Source: Xiphydria camelus | Taxonomy: Eukaryota; Arthropoda; Insecta; Hymenoptera; Xiphydriidae | DNA length: 64,000 nucleotides | Assembly: GCA_963678675.1 (NCBI GenBank) | Contig: OY783199.1 | Coordinates: 18,446,097-18,510,096, forward strand | Direction of reading: 5' to 3' | Part shown: positions 33,279 to 45,013 of the stretch, one piece after another | How positions within the stretch are numbered: the first letter of the stretch is position 1 | Layout of the letters: every line of letters begins with the position of its first letter | Position numbers and translations under genes: made by a program | Notes under the pieces: generated by a model | Told to the model about the DNA's origin: nothing | What the model saw: the letters and a program-made list of their open reading frames with translations, nothing else | Databases searched by the model: none

Positions 33279-33765
33279 CACGGAAAGACTGATACCAGGA
33301 AATTTTACTGTATTTATAATAAAAGTGGTACATATAAGGGTTTTTGAATGTTCCTACACTGAGAAAAAATGTTGTCAATTTACACAAAATCTGGGAGACG
33401 ATGAAGAAACTGTTTAGTGAAAAATGGATGCATCTGTTTGGTTAGACTGACCAATTTTTTATTAGAATAACTAAATAGTTGGTTAGAATAATTAAATATT
33501 TGGTTCAACTGACCAGTATTCCGGTTAGAATAACTAAACGCGTTTAACAAGATGCCTTTTGTCATTTTAACCTAATTATTTTACTCAGTGCACTATGCTG
33601 CAGAACAATTTTTCCTTAGAAACTGGTAAATTGTAATGTAAATTACTACGATTTAATGTTTTCAAAAAAAATTACTGCATCGCACTGTAAAAACATCCGA
33701 AAACCCTCATATGCACCTCTTTTATTATAAATACAGTAAAATTTACTAGTACCAGTCTTTCCATG
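33279..33765 (+). mobile_element. CACGGAAAG...CTTTCCATG element with TA duplication, host of a nested element
   Basis: TA at 33277-33278 and 33766-33767 bracket CACGGAAAGACTGATACC and GGTACCAGTCTTTCCATG-like ends. The terminal inverted repeats are ~75 bp (AATTTTACTGTATTTATAAT... / ...TTATAAATACAGTAAAATTT). The middle has CTTAGAAACTGGTAAATTG and TTTAATGTTTTC. Immediately after the left inverted repeat it is split by the element 33357-33590. Confidence 0.85.
33357..33590 (+). mobile_element. Nested CACTGAGAAAAAA element
   Basis: TA at 33355-33356 is followed by CACTGAGAAAAAATGTTG. The right terminus TTATTTTACTCAGTG ends at 33590 and is followed by CA (a TA that has lost one base identity). Excising it leaves GTTCC-TA-CTATGCTG, which matches the unbroken junction in the copy at 6324-6568 (read in reverse). 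Confidence 0.85.
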
Positions 33766-33767
33766 TA

Positions 33768-34512
33768 AGGTATAGGTAGGTATATGAAGTCAGAAATCCT
33801 TCTATTACTAAATCATAATTTTTTAGGCACCAATCACGTCGATTGTTATCCAACAATCTTTATATCGCGAAGAAAATATTGCTTTCCGAAGGAAAAAGGA
33901 ATCCCTTTTAAACGTTCATAATTCATATCGTTAGATCGCGTATAATTATATTTCGCTCCACGGATCTTGAAAGAAACCTTTTAATTAATCATGGATCATA
34001 ATGCGAGGCGCAAAGAAAGAGATCCTCGACGAGTGGAGAAGTCGTTTGGAGATCGTTGCTAAAGTCTTATCGTTCCCCGATGAGAACCACTCGAGTCCCA
34101 TTTGACGACAGGTTGTTACGAGACATAAAAGTGATAACAGAGGTTAAAGGTTCCTGCGTTGGGGCTACTATATTACCGGTAGCTTTTATCTTGCTTCAAT
34201 GACGGTTTGTCTCGCGGGAAATTCCCTCGAGCTTGGACGAGGGTTGGTTTGCGAAAAGCGACGAAGAATATAGGGCTGGTGGGTGGCGCGAGGAATTTAC
34301 GTGTCTACTCTATGAACTTTAAGCGTTTCATTGTTTCCTCGATTCTTTCACCCTAAGAATCGAGTAGATAAGATGTCTCGACCCTCCTTCCCCCCTCAAT
34401 CGATCTCTTTTACGTTTATGAATATTATGATATGAAAAAAGCAGAAAGGTGTGACATAGGTACTTATTAGATGAAGTTTTTCTCACAGACAAAAAGTTTT
34501 AAAGCGGTAGCT
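33768..34512. other. Intergenic, nothing recognisable
   Basis: Mixed AT-rich sequence without credible ORFs or clear repeats. Confidence 0.4.
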
Positions 34513-34516
34513 TTAA

Positions 34517-34861
34517 CCCTCCGTGTTCACCCAGTCAATTGACCTAGGTTTCAATCTTGAAGTTTATTGTACTTCTATTTTTTATAACCAAATTAAATCC
34601 CCATCAGATCTCGGAATAAAACCTTTTTTTCAAAACTTGTACTGTAAACCATTTCCAAACTTCGGAAAAAGCCTTTTTTGAAACGCGCACTATAGAATTA
34701 TTTGTTTCTTCAAAGTACCATATTTTACAAGAATCACCCTTAAATTTTATCAAGGAAACTTTAAAAATGAAAAAGTTATTACTTTTTCTGTGAAGCAGTT
34801 GATTTTTCACGCATTCACATACGTTTTAAATAATTCACGACTTTTGGTTGACAACGGAGGG
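34517..34861. mobile_element. piggyBac-type MITE with TTAA duplication (family 4)
   Basis: TTAA at 34513-34516 and 34862-34865 flank ends CCCTCCGTGTTCACCCAG and TTGGTTGACAACGGAGGG. 345 bp, no transposase. Only the terminal ~15 bp are inverted. Confidence 0.8.
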
Positions 34862-34865
34862 TTAA

Positions 34866-35439
34866 GAATATATATAAACAAATGCATCTCTCTCTCTTTT
34901 TCTGTCGTCTTCCTCCGGTTGTTAATTATTATCAAACCAAGTTGAACTAAACTTTCGAACGTATCTTAGATATCGGAAAAATTATGGTTCGATGGCACTG
35001 GATATAACGTTTAATATTTTATACACGCAGTTCGGGATGATGCTGCCACGTAAACTCCGCTCGAGCTCTATATACTTACCTTTCCTCTCGACTACAACGT
35101 CATTGCTCCGTTATCGATGCGCTTATTGACCGAGTACCTCTATATGAGGCTCGCTGCAACGGTGGAACTTTCCGCGGATGAGGAGTATTCACCGAGGAAT
35201 ATTCCGAGGGACAAACTATTGCTTCTCGCGAGGGCGGAGAACAGGGGCGGTCGTTCGTTGCGAGCAAAGCGCTCAAAGTCGCGCGCGGTAGAGTAATTAC
35301 CGCCTAGATTCCAGAGACATCGATCCATTAGTCTCGAGAGTATTCGATGGCTGCCTCTCGATCGCCGTCGATGCTCGTCATTTGCGCGAGCGTAGAGCTT
35401 GGCGCGATAAACCCGGGGAATGCAGAAACGCTCTCTATT
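34866..35439. other. Intergenic, nothing recognisable
   Basis: Includes a small CT run near 34888 and a moderately CpG-rich part (35040-35420). No credible genes. Confidence 0.4.
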
Positions 35440-35583
35440 GAAAAAATACCATAAATTCTTATAGAAAACTTGTGAAAATCCCGTAGAATCCTCATGGGAA
35501 TTTGATGTGCTTCAGACAGCAATTCCGGATACCCACTAATAAAAATCTGAGAGGGGTAAATACGAATGTATTGGATTCTACGT

Positions 35584-36230
35584 CAGGGTTGGAAGTTGAT
35601 AACTTTTTACTGACTTGATTACTTCTTTTCAATTAGTCACTTTTTCACCTTTTCCATCAAAAGTCATTTTTACACCTTAATTTTGATAAGTTGACTTTTT
35701 ATTTAGGATTTTAAAAGTTGTATAACAGCAATAGTTCTATATAGCTGTCGAAAAAGTTTTTTTTTTCGAACAGCTGCACGAGAATTTTCTAATTTTGCAC
35801 GTGCATTATTATCGCAATCCTATAGTGCTATGCACATATGTACTCGTACATCCGAATGACAGTTGCCAGCTGGTGCCAGTTGATATTTACATACTTATAT
35901 ACATGTATACGTGCGACCAAGCACTTTGTGTATCCTGTGAAAAATTTAACTTTCGTTCAGCGAATAAGGGTCATCGAATGATATAATAATTACTCATTAA
36001 AGTATCGAGATAAAAATAAATGTAATGTTTAATCTTTCTTTTAAATAGAATTGTGAAATCAAAAACATAAAATTGTGATAATTATTTGTTCCTTGAAAAT
36101 TAGTTAAATTTAAATGAAAAACTAATTTCGTTGTAACTACAAAATAAATGTTACTTTGGTCACTTTTTCGTGCTTGCGAGGTCATTATTTCACTTATGTA
36201 AGATGTCCCCGTAGACCACTTCCAGCACTG
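35584..36230. mobile_element. hAT-like non-autonomous element
   Basis: The left end CAGGGTTGGAAGT and right end ACTTCCAGCACTG are inverted and resemble hAT termini (CAGTGCTGGAA in hAT-like elements). 647 bp, AT-rich, no transposase. It interrupts a foldback copy. A target duplication is not clearly readable at the edges. Confidence 0.6.
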
Positions 36231-36347
36231 TTATGTATCAGTAGAAACAAATAAAATCTTGTAAAATTCGTTGAATCCCTATTTATCATCTCAGATACAC
36301 ATAGAATCCAATGAATTCTTATTCGTCCTCCTTTCCTTATCCTTTAT

Positions 36348-36508
36348 AGTTGTGGAGGTGTTTATCAAAAATTGTTATTTCCATTTGGCATATTTTTGCA
36401 GGAAAGCAAGAAAACTGTAGCACTACGTCACGTAGAGCGTGATGCCACCTGTACCTCAGTAGACGAAGTTTTTGGAAATAACGCTTTTTGAAAACACCTC
36501 CACAGTTA
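36348..36508. mobile_element. 161-bp foldback MITE, nested
   Basis: The ends TTGTGGAGGTGTTTATCAAA and TTTTTGAAAACACCTCCACA are inverted, and TTGTTATTTCC pairs with GGAAATAACG further in. The middle contains a short palindrome CACTACGTCACGTAGAGCGTG. Confidence 0.75.
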
Positions 36509-36605
36509 TTCTTTTCTAGTGGATATCTGGAATTTGCTGTGTCCAAAGCACATCAGATTCTTATATAACTTGTCTATATAGGAGTCTATAGGATCTTTTC
36601 AATAG

Positions 36606-37354
36606 GACCACGCACTCTACAGAGGGTGAGAACTTGGATTCAAGTCCCCATCTCGTATCCCAGCGAATTTACGTCAGTCGCGCGTAGACGGGGATTGTTG
36701 CAGCGGCTGCAAGTGGTACAGAAGCGAAAGCATGCGATAAAGAGACGGAGAGGGCGAAGGAGAGAGAGAAAGAGAAAGCACTCTGATAAGTCCTCAAATA
36801 ATCCGCTTAACCTGCAACCACTTCGGCGCCGTGGTTGAGTTTAGGTCTGCGAGGTATTTTCCCGCGTGCGAAATTCGCAAATGCGTCGCTATTTCGTGGC
36901 TCGGTCGCTGCTTTCATCTCGGCTTTGATCGGGAGAAGGATTACCCGCTCGTGTTTCGTTATTTTCACGGCGAGTGTGGCTAAACCGAGAATGAGTTCTC
37001 GCGTCGAAAATTCACGCGTTCGACGAGACTTCATTTCTGAAAATGTACTACTTAGTATGTGAATTCTCTGCGTTGGATCTTTTTTAAGGAGATTCTATCG
37101 ATAATCTCAAATTAACAGAAGAATTTTGATCATATTCAGTTGATCGACAAATATGAGTAGGACCCTTCAATTCAATTTTTGTGACGGTTCACTAACTTGT
37201 ATAAGACGTACAAAATGAATGTGTGAATTAATGCCCATTTAATATACGAGTAGAATCTTATGAGAAGCAGTACATTGATCTCTTTTATTTCTGAATCGAT
37301 AGATGTGAATGTTAGGATCCTTCAGTTAAATTTTTGTGATGATTATACATCGAC
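36606..37354. other. Intergenic, CpG-rich 36650-37050, nothing recognisable
   Basis: Short overlapping ORFs only. Confidence 0.4.
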
Positions 37355-37608
37355 ACAGAGAAAAAGAGTTAGTTGGAGCTATCGAAAATTAATTGCGGAG
37401 CCGCAAATAATTATTTACTTGTATCAATAAAATCTTTTAAGACACCAATTTGATAGCTCTTCCTTACAATCATGTGGAATGGTATCTATATGATACCAAA
37501 GAAGAAATGTTTAATTAATATGAAGAGAGATTTAATTGATGTAAATAAATAATTGCGACCCCGTGAGTAATTATTAGTAGATCCAATTAATTTCTCTTCT
37601 CTGTGCAC
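37355..37608. mobile_element. CACAGAGAAAA-terminal element
   Basis: The left end CACAGAGAAAAAGAGTTAG and right end AATTAATTTCTCTTCTCTGTG are inverted. The interior has an inverted pair TTGCGGAGCCGCAAATAATT / AATAATTGCGACCCCG. About 254 bp, no ORF. Confidence 0.65.
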
Positions 37609-37679
37609 GTATCTCTTTTATATTTATTATTACAAGGTGGCGAATCGTAAAAAAAATTTAATCGAAGGGTCCTACACCG

Positions 37680-37868
37680 AGGAAAAAAGTAGCCGACAAA
37701 ATAATTTTGTTGATAACCTAACCTAACCAGTTTGATAACCTAAAAAATATTTGTTGGATCATCGAAATGTTTAACTCGGCCGTCAAAGTTTTCGTGAAAT
37801 TAACCAAAGAATTTTGCGATTCCAAAAAATGTTTTTTTTTTGGCCCAACCAAGAGCTCTTTCAGTGTA
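37680..37868. mobile_element. CACCGAG...CTTTCAGTG element
   Basis: The TA before CACCGAGGAAAAAAGTAG and the TA after CTCTTTCAGTG fit the CACTGAG group. Interior short and unrelated to other members. Confidence 0.55.
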
Positions 37869-38575
37869 ACACACGTCTACCGATTTACCGAATTTGATCA
37901 AATTCGCTCTGTTAATTCTGTTATCGACAGAACCTCCTTAATGGAAGAATTTCAAATTTTTATTTGTTGAATGTATATGAAACGCGGCCGCGCGTCGAAG
38001 GAATCGGAGGGAGAACGTCGCGCGTTGCACCAGCCGCTGCACGCTGTAAATCGACGACGGGGCACGTAATGCAACTCGCGCTGCAGGGGAGGGCTCGCCG
38101 CGGGGGTCGCGTATATAGGTGCGCGGGTTGTACGAGCGCCGTAAGATAAATTCTGTTTGGCAGTAATAGCCGTTAAATATTGGTTATGTACTTCGGAGGC
38201 CGTAAGCGCGGACGCGCGCGTCGCATAATTTAGTAATCGTATTGACACGATGTATGAGCTCTCGCCGCCGCGTTATCCGATCGATGCGCGGAGACCGTCG
38301 CGTCGCAAGGCTCGTTTGCTCGAATGTACACGTTGTTCGGCTACGACGTAACTATACCGAATTTCGAATTCGAAACCAGACGCATAACTACCGATCGGTG
38401 AACACGAACGGAGTGATGGCGCGCGCTAGTAAATACGTGCTGACCTAGGCTAGGCGCGAGGGAAGGGGCGAACGCCCCCGCGGTACAGCTTTCGGTGGGA
38501 GCAGTGACGTCATACCGCGAGATTCATAGAGTATCGCTTCATTAGTCGCACTTTGTGGGTAATCGAATTCGAATT
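37869..38575. other. CpG-rich intergenic block, nothing recognisable
   Basis: CpG-dense at 37980-38500, with ORFs on both strands lacking domain pattern. Possible promoter or UTR. Confidence 0.4.
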
Positions 38576-38900
38576 CGACTTCGAAGACTCGTACGATCGT
38601 AGACTGAGAGAAAAATATAGTAGACTGGCAAAGAGTCCGCGGTTTTTAAGATCATCGAACACACAAACACGCAAACTCACAACTTTTACTCCACCATTTT
38701 ATATATTAGTATATATAGATATTGATTTGACTAAATCGGTGATTATGGGTGGGGGAATGCAGATTTAGTTACTTGGACTAATAATTGACTTGAATGGACT
38801 GCGAAGCCCTTAAACGTTATAACCAAGATCAGTTGAATTAACTAAATCTGCAATTCTCCATACATGTTTACCATTTCATTTGTATTATTTTTAAATCGTT
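38576..38900 (+). mobile_element. AATGCAGATCAAGTTACT-type element, partial
   Basis: GACTGAGAGAAAAATATAG near 38602 is followed by an unrelated stretch. Then comes GATTTGACTAAATCGGTGAT, GGGTGGGGGAATGCAGATTT and GTTACTTGGACTAATAATTG (38722-38790), matching 8477-8560. The right side has a shorter TTAACTAAATCTGCAATTC match. Diverged. Confidence 0.5.
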
Positions 38901-39116
38901 TAATGTCACAAATATCCTTACTTAGATGCAAGTTATTCAAGTGCTGATTTCATGCATCTTCGCTATCAGGAGTTACAATTTAGACGAGCCGAATGAGGGT
39001 ACATTATAAAGAGGAATATAATAATAATAATGAATAAGTAAGTAGATTAAAGTAAAAACTGAAAATAATTATTGAGGAAAAAGTGTTATCAATAATTAAT
39101 TTGGAGTAAAAGGGTG

Positions 39117-39288
39117 GTGTCAGACACGGCTACTTTTGCTGCGCAGCAGATTAAAATTACTGCACGCGCGCGCGCAACCAGGCTACAATGGGAAAGTTAC
39201 AGGTTGCATGGGTGTTCACACTTGCAGCAGTACAAGTTGCGCAGTTTTTTAATCTGCTGCGCAGCAAAAGTAGCCGTGTCTGACACCG
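39117..39288. mobile_element. 172-bp foldback MITE
   Basis: The arms (GGTGTCAGACACGGCTACTT...GCAGATTAAAA and its complement ending near 39288) are inverted with at most a few mismatches over ~42 bp. Within each arm TGCTGCGCAGCA is itself palindromic, and the interior has a CG run. Confidence 0.8.
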
Positions 39289-41830
39289 CTCTAAGTACTT
39301 TTTTTTTTTTTTTTCATTTTCTGACGTTAAAATTTTTATTTACGCAGCAAGTTTCGCGCCAGCATCAGCTGCAAAGCTGAGAGATTGGACGGTTTGTCAA
39401 TTCCCACCAGGAGAATCTCTCGAACACGTTCTCGGCCGACCGTTCGTCGCAAATGCGACTATCACGGGCGTACGCGTGACGCTTCGCGGGGTGTAGAAAT
39501 ATGCACCACCCAAGGGGTAACTTGGATTTACGCGACAAGGGTTTCGCGCAAAAGAGAGTACGTGTCTCGAATCTGTACGCACCTAACGCGGCTGAAGGGT
39601 GGCCGATATCGCGCGGGTTTTGGGAGGGTAGGTAATATTTTTCGAGAAACTATACCAGGAAGAGATCGAGTATGGCAAAGCGCTTCGCTTAAACCACCGC
39701 TTCGCGCGAGTATATCCGCGTTGCTCGACTGGGGATAAATTTCCCAACGCGATGATTATAATAGTTCGCCACGATAGCGGCAATAGCGATGTCGACGACG
39801 TTGATAGAGACGACGGTGGTCGGTTCGAGGGAAAACTTTGCGACTCAAAATGCGGATAAATATACGAGGAAAGTTTTTATACGCGCGTTCTCTTCTCTCG
39901 GTATCTTCCGTGCAGATGAATCATTCTTTTCGCTGCCCCTTCTCACGCGCGAATTTTTGCGGGAGAAGCTTTTGTCGACAGAGTATAGGTATATTTTTTC
40001 CCTCTGCTTCCGGTTAGTTTAATCATCGCGCAAATTTCCAGGATAGACTTGTATGATCGTCACGACGTTCGAGCAAACTACAATAATTGACTGCTCTAAA
40101 ATTTACGTTTATTTTGCCGCATCAGTTTAGAAAAATAATTGTTCTTCAAAAAATTATTAAATTTACATTCTAACGTGATTCAAATTAATCGCTATATTTA
40201 TTGCAGAAACATATTTGTGAAAAATGTACGGTATATTGTATAAACGTTTAACATTTTATTTGTATTAATTTAAAATCATTTAATCACGCAAATATGCTTT
40301 TTTAATAATGACTCATAAAGCGCATAACCTTGATGCACCTGATGAGCTAATGTGCTATACTTATAAGTACTTTATAAAGTTGCTATACAATTTATGTGTA
40401 CATTTGTCTATCTGGGTTAGCACGTCGCCCCACACAATTCGAGTGTCTTTATCCCACTTTTTTGATTCGTATCGGCGATTAATTCATCTAAAATCTAAAT
40501 ATCATTGATATACGACTTCCGAAAATGATCGCACCGTTTCGTGCGGGCAAGAGAAAGCTTCAACAAACGAAAAGGACCGTCGAGACGATGATATAAGACC
40601 AACCACTCCTCTCGTACACCGAAAATTATTCCCCGCGTGAAGTGTAACGCTTCTTCTCGTTTAATCTCAAACTCTCGGGACTCGAAGTTTGCCTCTCTCG
40701 ATCCACAGCGAGTGACGCGATCGTCGTCTCTCTCTTCCTCTTCATTTATACAGAAATCCCCTCGAGTTTATACGTTTTAAACGTCTTCGATCGCTCTTCA
40801 GCTCTATCTCCATCTCGCCGGTTAAACCTCTCCGGCGTATTTGCATTTCAGCGGTGTTTGCGAAACTAAATGCCGCATCGTTTCGCAAAATTCGAATCCT
40901 CGTTTCTGGCTCTCCCGATGTACCCGCGGTGTATTTAGCGCATGAGAACCTGAGCCACTCTCGTACGGAGATGATATATTTGCGAAATCCACCCAGATAA
41001 ACAAATGTACGTAAATTGCACAGTAACTTTAGATAGTATTGAGATGCATCAATTTTGTGTACTTTATGAGGTAAGCGCGGGTAAGCCCGTGCGGAAATTC
41101 TGTAGACGACAGAAGATAGGAAACGAAAAAATTGGAAGGCCAAAATTCAATTTTTACCTCCGAGTTTTAAACAAATAATGCAATGTGCAATTGTACATTA
41201 ACAGTTTGTCAAAAGCGGAGAACTTGATTTTTAAAATGGTACTTCATTTATCGTTTTTGGTTTCGTATGAAGAGAGAAAAAGGGTTTGCCACAAAAAATC
41301 ACTTTCTAGAAATAATATGTAAGATATTTGTCACATCAAATGATTTCAAAGTAATACATATAAAATGCTAAATATGTACTCGATATAAAAACATTTTTTT
41401 GCAAATATGTTGCTATAAGGAATACAGCGATTAAGTAAGATTACAAGATAAAATAAATTTGACGATTTATTTAAGAATAATTATGTCTTCAAATTTACAC
41501 AACAAAACCAACATAAACCTTAGAACAATAAATTCGGTCTTAACATAAACAAATATTCATATTTTTAAATTTAATTTATAATCCGTATACATATTGAATA
41601 ATAAACGAAAAAAGAAACGATTCGAAAGAATAATTATTCGCTGAGTCATAAACGCGTTCCTCTCTAAAAGGATATAACGTTATCGAAAAGCCAGAGACAG
41701 ACGCACTTATGCCAATGAGTACGAGGGAGATGATAGTCTCACTAAACGACGACGTAGATGCATTTCAAAATATCGTTTTCCAGCTCAAATAAGTTGGAAA
41801 ATGAAAGATGAAAAAATAGAGGGTAAATAA
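39289..41830. other. Intergenic with CpG-rich block and a diverged large inverted repeat
   Basis: 39380-40020 is CpG-rich. A segment at about 40305-40435 (CTCATAAAGCGCATAACC, TTGATGCACCTGATG, CAATTTATGTGTACATTTGT, TATCTGGGTTAG) has an inverted, diverged counterpart at about 40990-41075 (CACCCAGATAAACAAATGTA, TTGATGCATCTC in the complement). So an old foldback of roughly 750 bp may be present. Nothing else recognisable. Confidence 0.4.
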
Positions 41831-43487
41831 TCTTGTCCAAATTTTACGAATTTGCATTTAAAAGATTAGCGTTGAAGCCGAATTATTGTAGTTCGTATGA
41901 ACTTCGTGACGATCATGACGTACAAGTCTGTCTGGGCAGTCGTGGAAGAAACCGGGTCATTCCCAACCGTCGGATGGCTCTCGACTCTACGAGTATATCG
42001 CGGTGCAAGCTCGCGAGGCGGTCGAGCGTGGAACGACGCGCGATTCGGGTATCGAGCAAACGCCGACAGTCGAAGCGGGTTGTGCCGTTGGCGAGCCAAA
42101 TTATAGATCGAAAGAGCGAACGTGTACAGAGCGGGGGGAGTTGAGGAGAAAAGTGGACGCGAGAAAGGCTGAGGCAGCTCGAGGACGGAAGATATAGAGG
42201 TGGAGGGGTGACGGGGAGGGTGAGAAAGAGACGGAGACGAAGCGTCGAAGGCAGGAGCGCGGGAGGGCGGAGCGCGAGGGAGAGTACCCCGTTGTAATTC
42301 CACGCGTGCTCGCCTCAGATAACCCTTGCTAAGCAGTGCTAATGACGAGTTGCCCTTCTGACGCTGCAACAACAGATAACTTCCCGGCTGACGAGGGTTT
42401 TACCGAACTAAACGAAAATTAATTGGCAGTCCCTACTCTCGAAACCTTTCCCTCGCAATTCGCGCCGCCAACTTTCGCGACTCGAGTTACAACAGCGGTT
42501 ACCTATAGCGCTCGGGAGCAATCGAATATCGTTCCTACACCAAGAGAGATCCGGGCTCCGCGCCGAGCGCTCGCGCGACGTCGCTCGTGAAAGCGAGCGC
42601 GACTCTCGGCGTTTGGGAGAGGAGAAAAAAGAGGGGGAGAACGGTGCCTTGCGCGCGGGGAGATAGAGGCGGAAGGAAGGATCCTCTCTCCCTTCGTTCC
42701 CTCAAAATTAGCTCACCTCGGCGTGGATTTATAAGGCAGATCTTCGCAAAAGCCCGCTGCCTCCCGACATCGGGACTCGACTCGACTTTGTTTTACGACT
42801 CCTTAATACTTTACGACCCCGGCGGAACTCGGCGTGCCGGGAGGACAGTTTTAATTTTCTTTTAATTACCGTCGTTCCTTCCGAACGCGGGCCTGTATAT
42901 GGGACCCGCGCGGAGGGAGGGAGTGGCGAGATGAGGACCGTAAAGAGTTAATTGACCGTGCGTAAGAGTTCCGCTTGGGGGGAATGCGAATTTTTGGTTC
43001 GTTTCGCGGGATATCGCGGATACGGGAGGAGAGTCGGCGATGAAATGGAATTTGCGATTTCTTGGCGGGGGGAGCGAGCGAGATTTATGCAATTTTATCG
43101 TTATCGCTGATTTTTCGGCGGCCCGCGAGTTTTTGCCGCTCGTCCTTTCGCGTTTACGCGCGTACATCGGAGTGATACACGTGTGTGTACGCGCGTGTAT
43201 CGATTCCCGCGAGCACGTAACACGACGCGAAGCTGACGCGACGCGTATCGAGTTTGACGACAGGTGGAAATTCATTGGCTACTCTTCGCAGCGAATGTGC
43301 CCGCGCGAGGGCGTGTTGTAATGTAAATTATCGGCGACGTAAATCGACCGCAACGCGTGTCGACAGCGGGCGACTCGGTACGTGCAGTATCTGTAATGCA
43401 TTCTAGGTACCGTGCCCTAATTGTTTCATGCAATCGCGAGTACAGCTCGAGCATTAAAGATGATCTGTCCGATGAGGAATCATGCCA
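41831..43487. other. Large CpG-rich block without a recognisable gene
   Basis: 41890-43330 is CpG-dense, with many overlapping ORFs on both strands. None shows a domain-like pattern or conserved splice structure. Possible promoter or UTR of an unseen gene, or part of a large intron. Confidence 0.4.
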
Positions 43488-43710
43488 GACTGAAAAAGAA
43501 TTGGTTCATTCAATCATCGGCGGAGTTGAATACGGCGAACTTCACGGTGTAATTGTTTCAATGCCATAAGAGTGCGAGGAAGAATGAATAGAGTTGAAGC
43601 AACCAAACTGAAGTTGAAACAAGTGAATATCTACTTGAAATAATTACACCGTGACGTTCGCCGTATTCAACCTCACCGATAGTTGAATGAAACAATTTTT
43701 TTTTTCAGTC
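43488..43710. mobile_element. 223-bp foldback element
   Basis: The left arm GACTGAAAAAGAATTGGTTC... and right arm ...GAATGAAACAATTTTTTTTTC are inverted. The inner block TGAATACGGCGAACTTCACG pairs with CGTGACGTTCGCCGTATTCA. Arms of about 73 bp. It directly abuts the next element. Confidence 0.8.
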
Positions 43711-43939
43711 CACGGAAATAAATGAAGCGTAGCATTTACAAAGTTTGTGATACATTTCTGGATAAGGCCAATTTATTGTTACGATAACTACAGTTTTAAT
43801 AAAAATTACAACACAGCTTGCCATTTCTAGAAATTTTACTAAAATTTTTACTTAAATTGTAGTTATCGTAACAATAAATTGGCCTTGTCCTGAAAGTTAC
43901 TAGACACTTTGTAAATGCTACGATTTATTTTTTTCCGTG
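43711..43939. mobile_element. CACGGAAA...TTTCCGTG element with AACTACA foldback core (copy 1)
   Basis: The ends CACGGAAATAAATGAAGCG and GATTTATTTTTTTCCGTG are inverted. The inner arms GGCCAATTTATTGTTACGAT and ATCGTAACAATAAATTGGCC are exact inverted copies. The right flank is TA. Copy 2 at 47760-47970 shares the core. Confidence 0.8.
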
Positions 43940-44263
43940 TATGCATTAGAAAGTGCATCGAGAATACGATGACGTTCTGCGATTATTACAACCGACAGAA
44001 GCACTTTTTTTAACGTTCATCGACGATTAAAATTTTTTCAGTTCCATGACAATCGAACGAATCGACAGACATCGCTTCGCTGCTTTCTCGCAATGTAAAG
44101 GCCTTCATACAATTGGAAGAATAAGAATATGTATTATCCCGTAAAGCCATTTAATGGCTCAACACTATCTAGTGATTCAATTATCCGGTGGCTCAAGCTT
44201 CATTACCATCATTCACAATATATTCAAACCCTGCAAACGACTGAAAGGAATTTAAATACAAGA
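43940..44263. other. Short intergenic gap, nothing recognisable
   Basis: AT-rich, no ORFs or repeats of note. Confidence 0.4.
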
Positions 44264-44395
44264 GAATGAATCAGGAACTTTTAATGCTGACAATTTTGAA
44301 TGCAGTTCAATCTGTTTCATTGGAACATCAGTGTACCAATGAAACAGATTGAGCTGCATTGAAAATTGCGAGCATTAAAAGTTCCTGATTCATTC
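44264..44395. mobile_element. 132-bp foldback MITE
   Basis: The arms begin GAATGAATCAGGAACTTTTA and end with its complement. The inner part CAATCTGTTTCATTGG pairs with CCAATGAAACAGATTG. Arms ~60 bp, loop ~12 nt, few mismatches. Confidence 0.85.
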
Positions 44396-45013
44396 GCTTG
44401 TGTTTAAACGAGAAAAAAATGCCGATCACTTTGTTAGACGAACGAGCGCTCCAAGAGAGTCGAGGTGTTTCCTACCGTTCGTTAGTCTCTCGACGTTTCT
44501 ATCTCGTCATCTGCAATTCGGCGTAGACCGTAAAATGTAGAACGGTTTCCCTGCTATTCTGCGAGGACCTTAGGAACAAAGGCGACCATAGTCGTCCCCT
44601 CCTTCATTTCCTACTCCTCCCGTCCTTACCTCGGTAAAATTAGCTTTTCCATTCTTTTTTACATGGTATGACGGTTATCAGTACGCCTATAAAAATAAAG
44701 TTAACGCGGATATTGTATAAGAACTCGTTAACATCGCATCATCGAAATCTATGCCAACGTCAGTTCCTTCAAACGACTATAATATACTTTGATGCAGTTG
44801 AAAAATCATACGAAATGTAATCTATGTAAGGGGCTCTGATTCTTTTTTGGCATACGAGCGTCATTTTTTTTTTAGTATCACTTGATGCAATTAATTTAAT
44901 GTCACTTAGTTTACAAACCGAGCCTATGTAACGGAAAATGCTAGACGTATTGAGGGTTTTTATTCAATACTTTTATACAATATTTATTTAAAATAGACTT
45001 CTTATTGTATTCA
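44396..45013. other. Intergenic, nothing recognisable
   Basis: Mixed composition, short ORFs only. Confidence 0.4.

Larger units (their letters stand above)
35440..36605. mobile_element. CCCATAGATCC-family foldback split by two younger insertions
   Basis: The family's left part (AAAAATACCATAGATTC, GATGTGCTTCAGACAGCAAT, GAATGTATTGGATTCTACG) is at 35446-35583. Its continuation (AGAAACAAATAAAATCTTG, CATAGAATCCAATGAATTC) is at 36240-36346, and its right end (TGGATATCTGGAATTTGC, TCTATAGGATCTTTTCAAT) is at 36515-36603. The gaps are filled by the elements at 35584-36230 and 36348-36508. Confidence 0.75.

Noticed and set aside
36600..36660. TTGGATTCAAGTCCCC, resembling a tRNA T-arm
   Set aside because: No matching acceptor, D or anticodon arms in the surrounding sequence.
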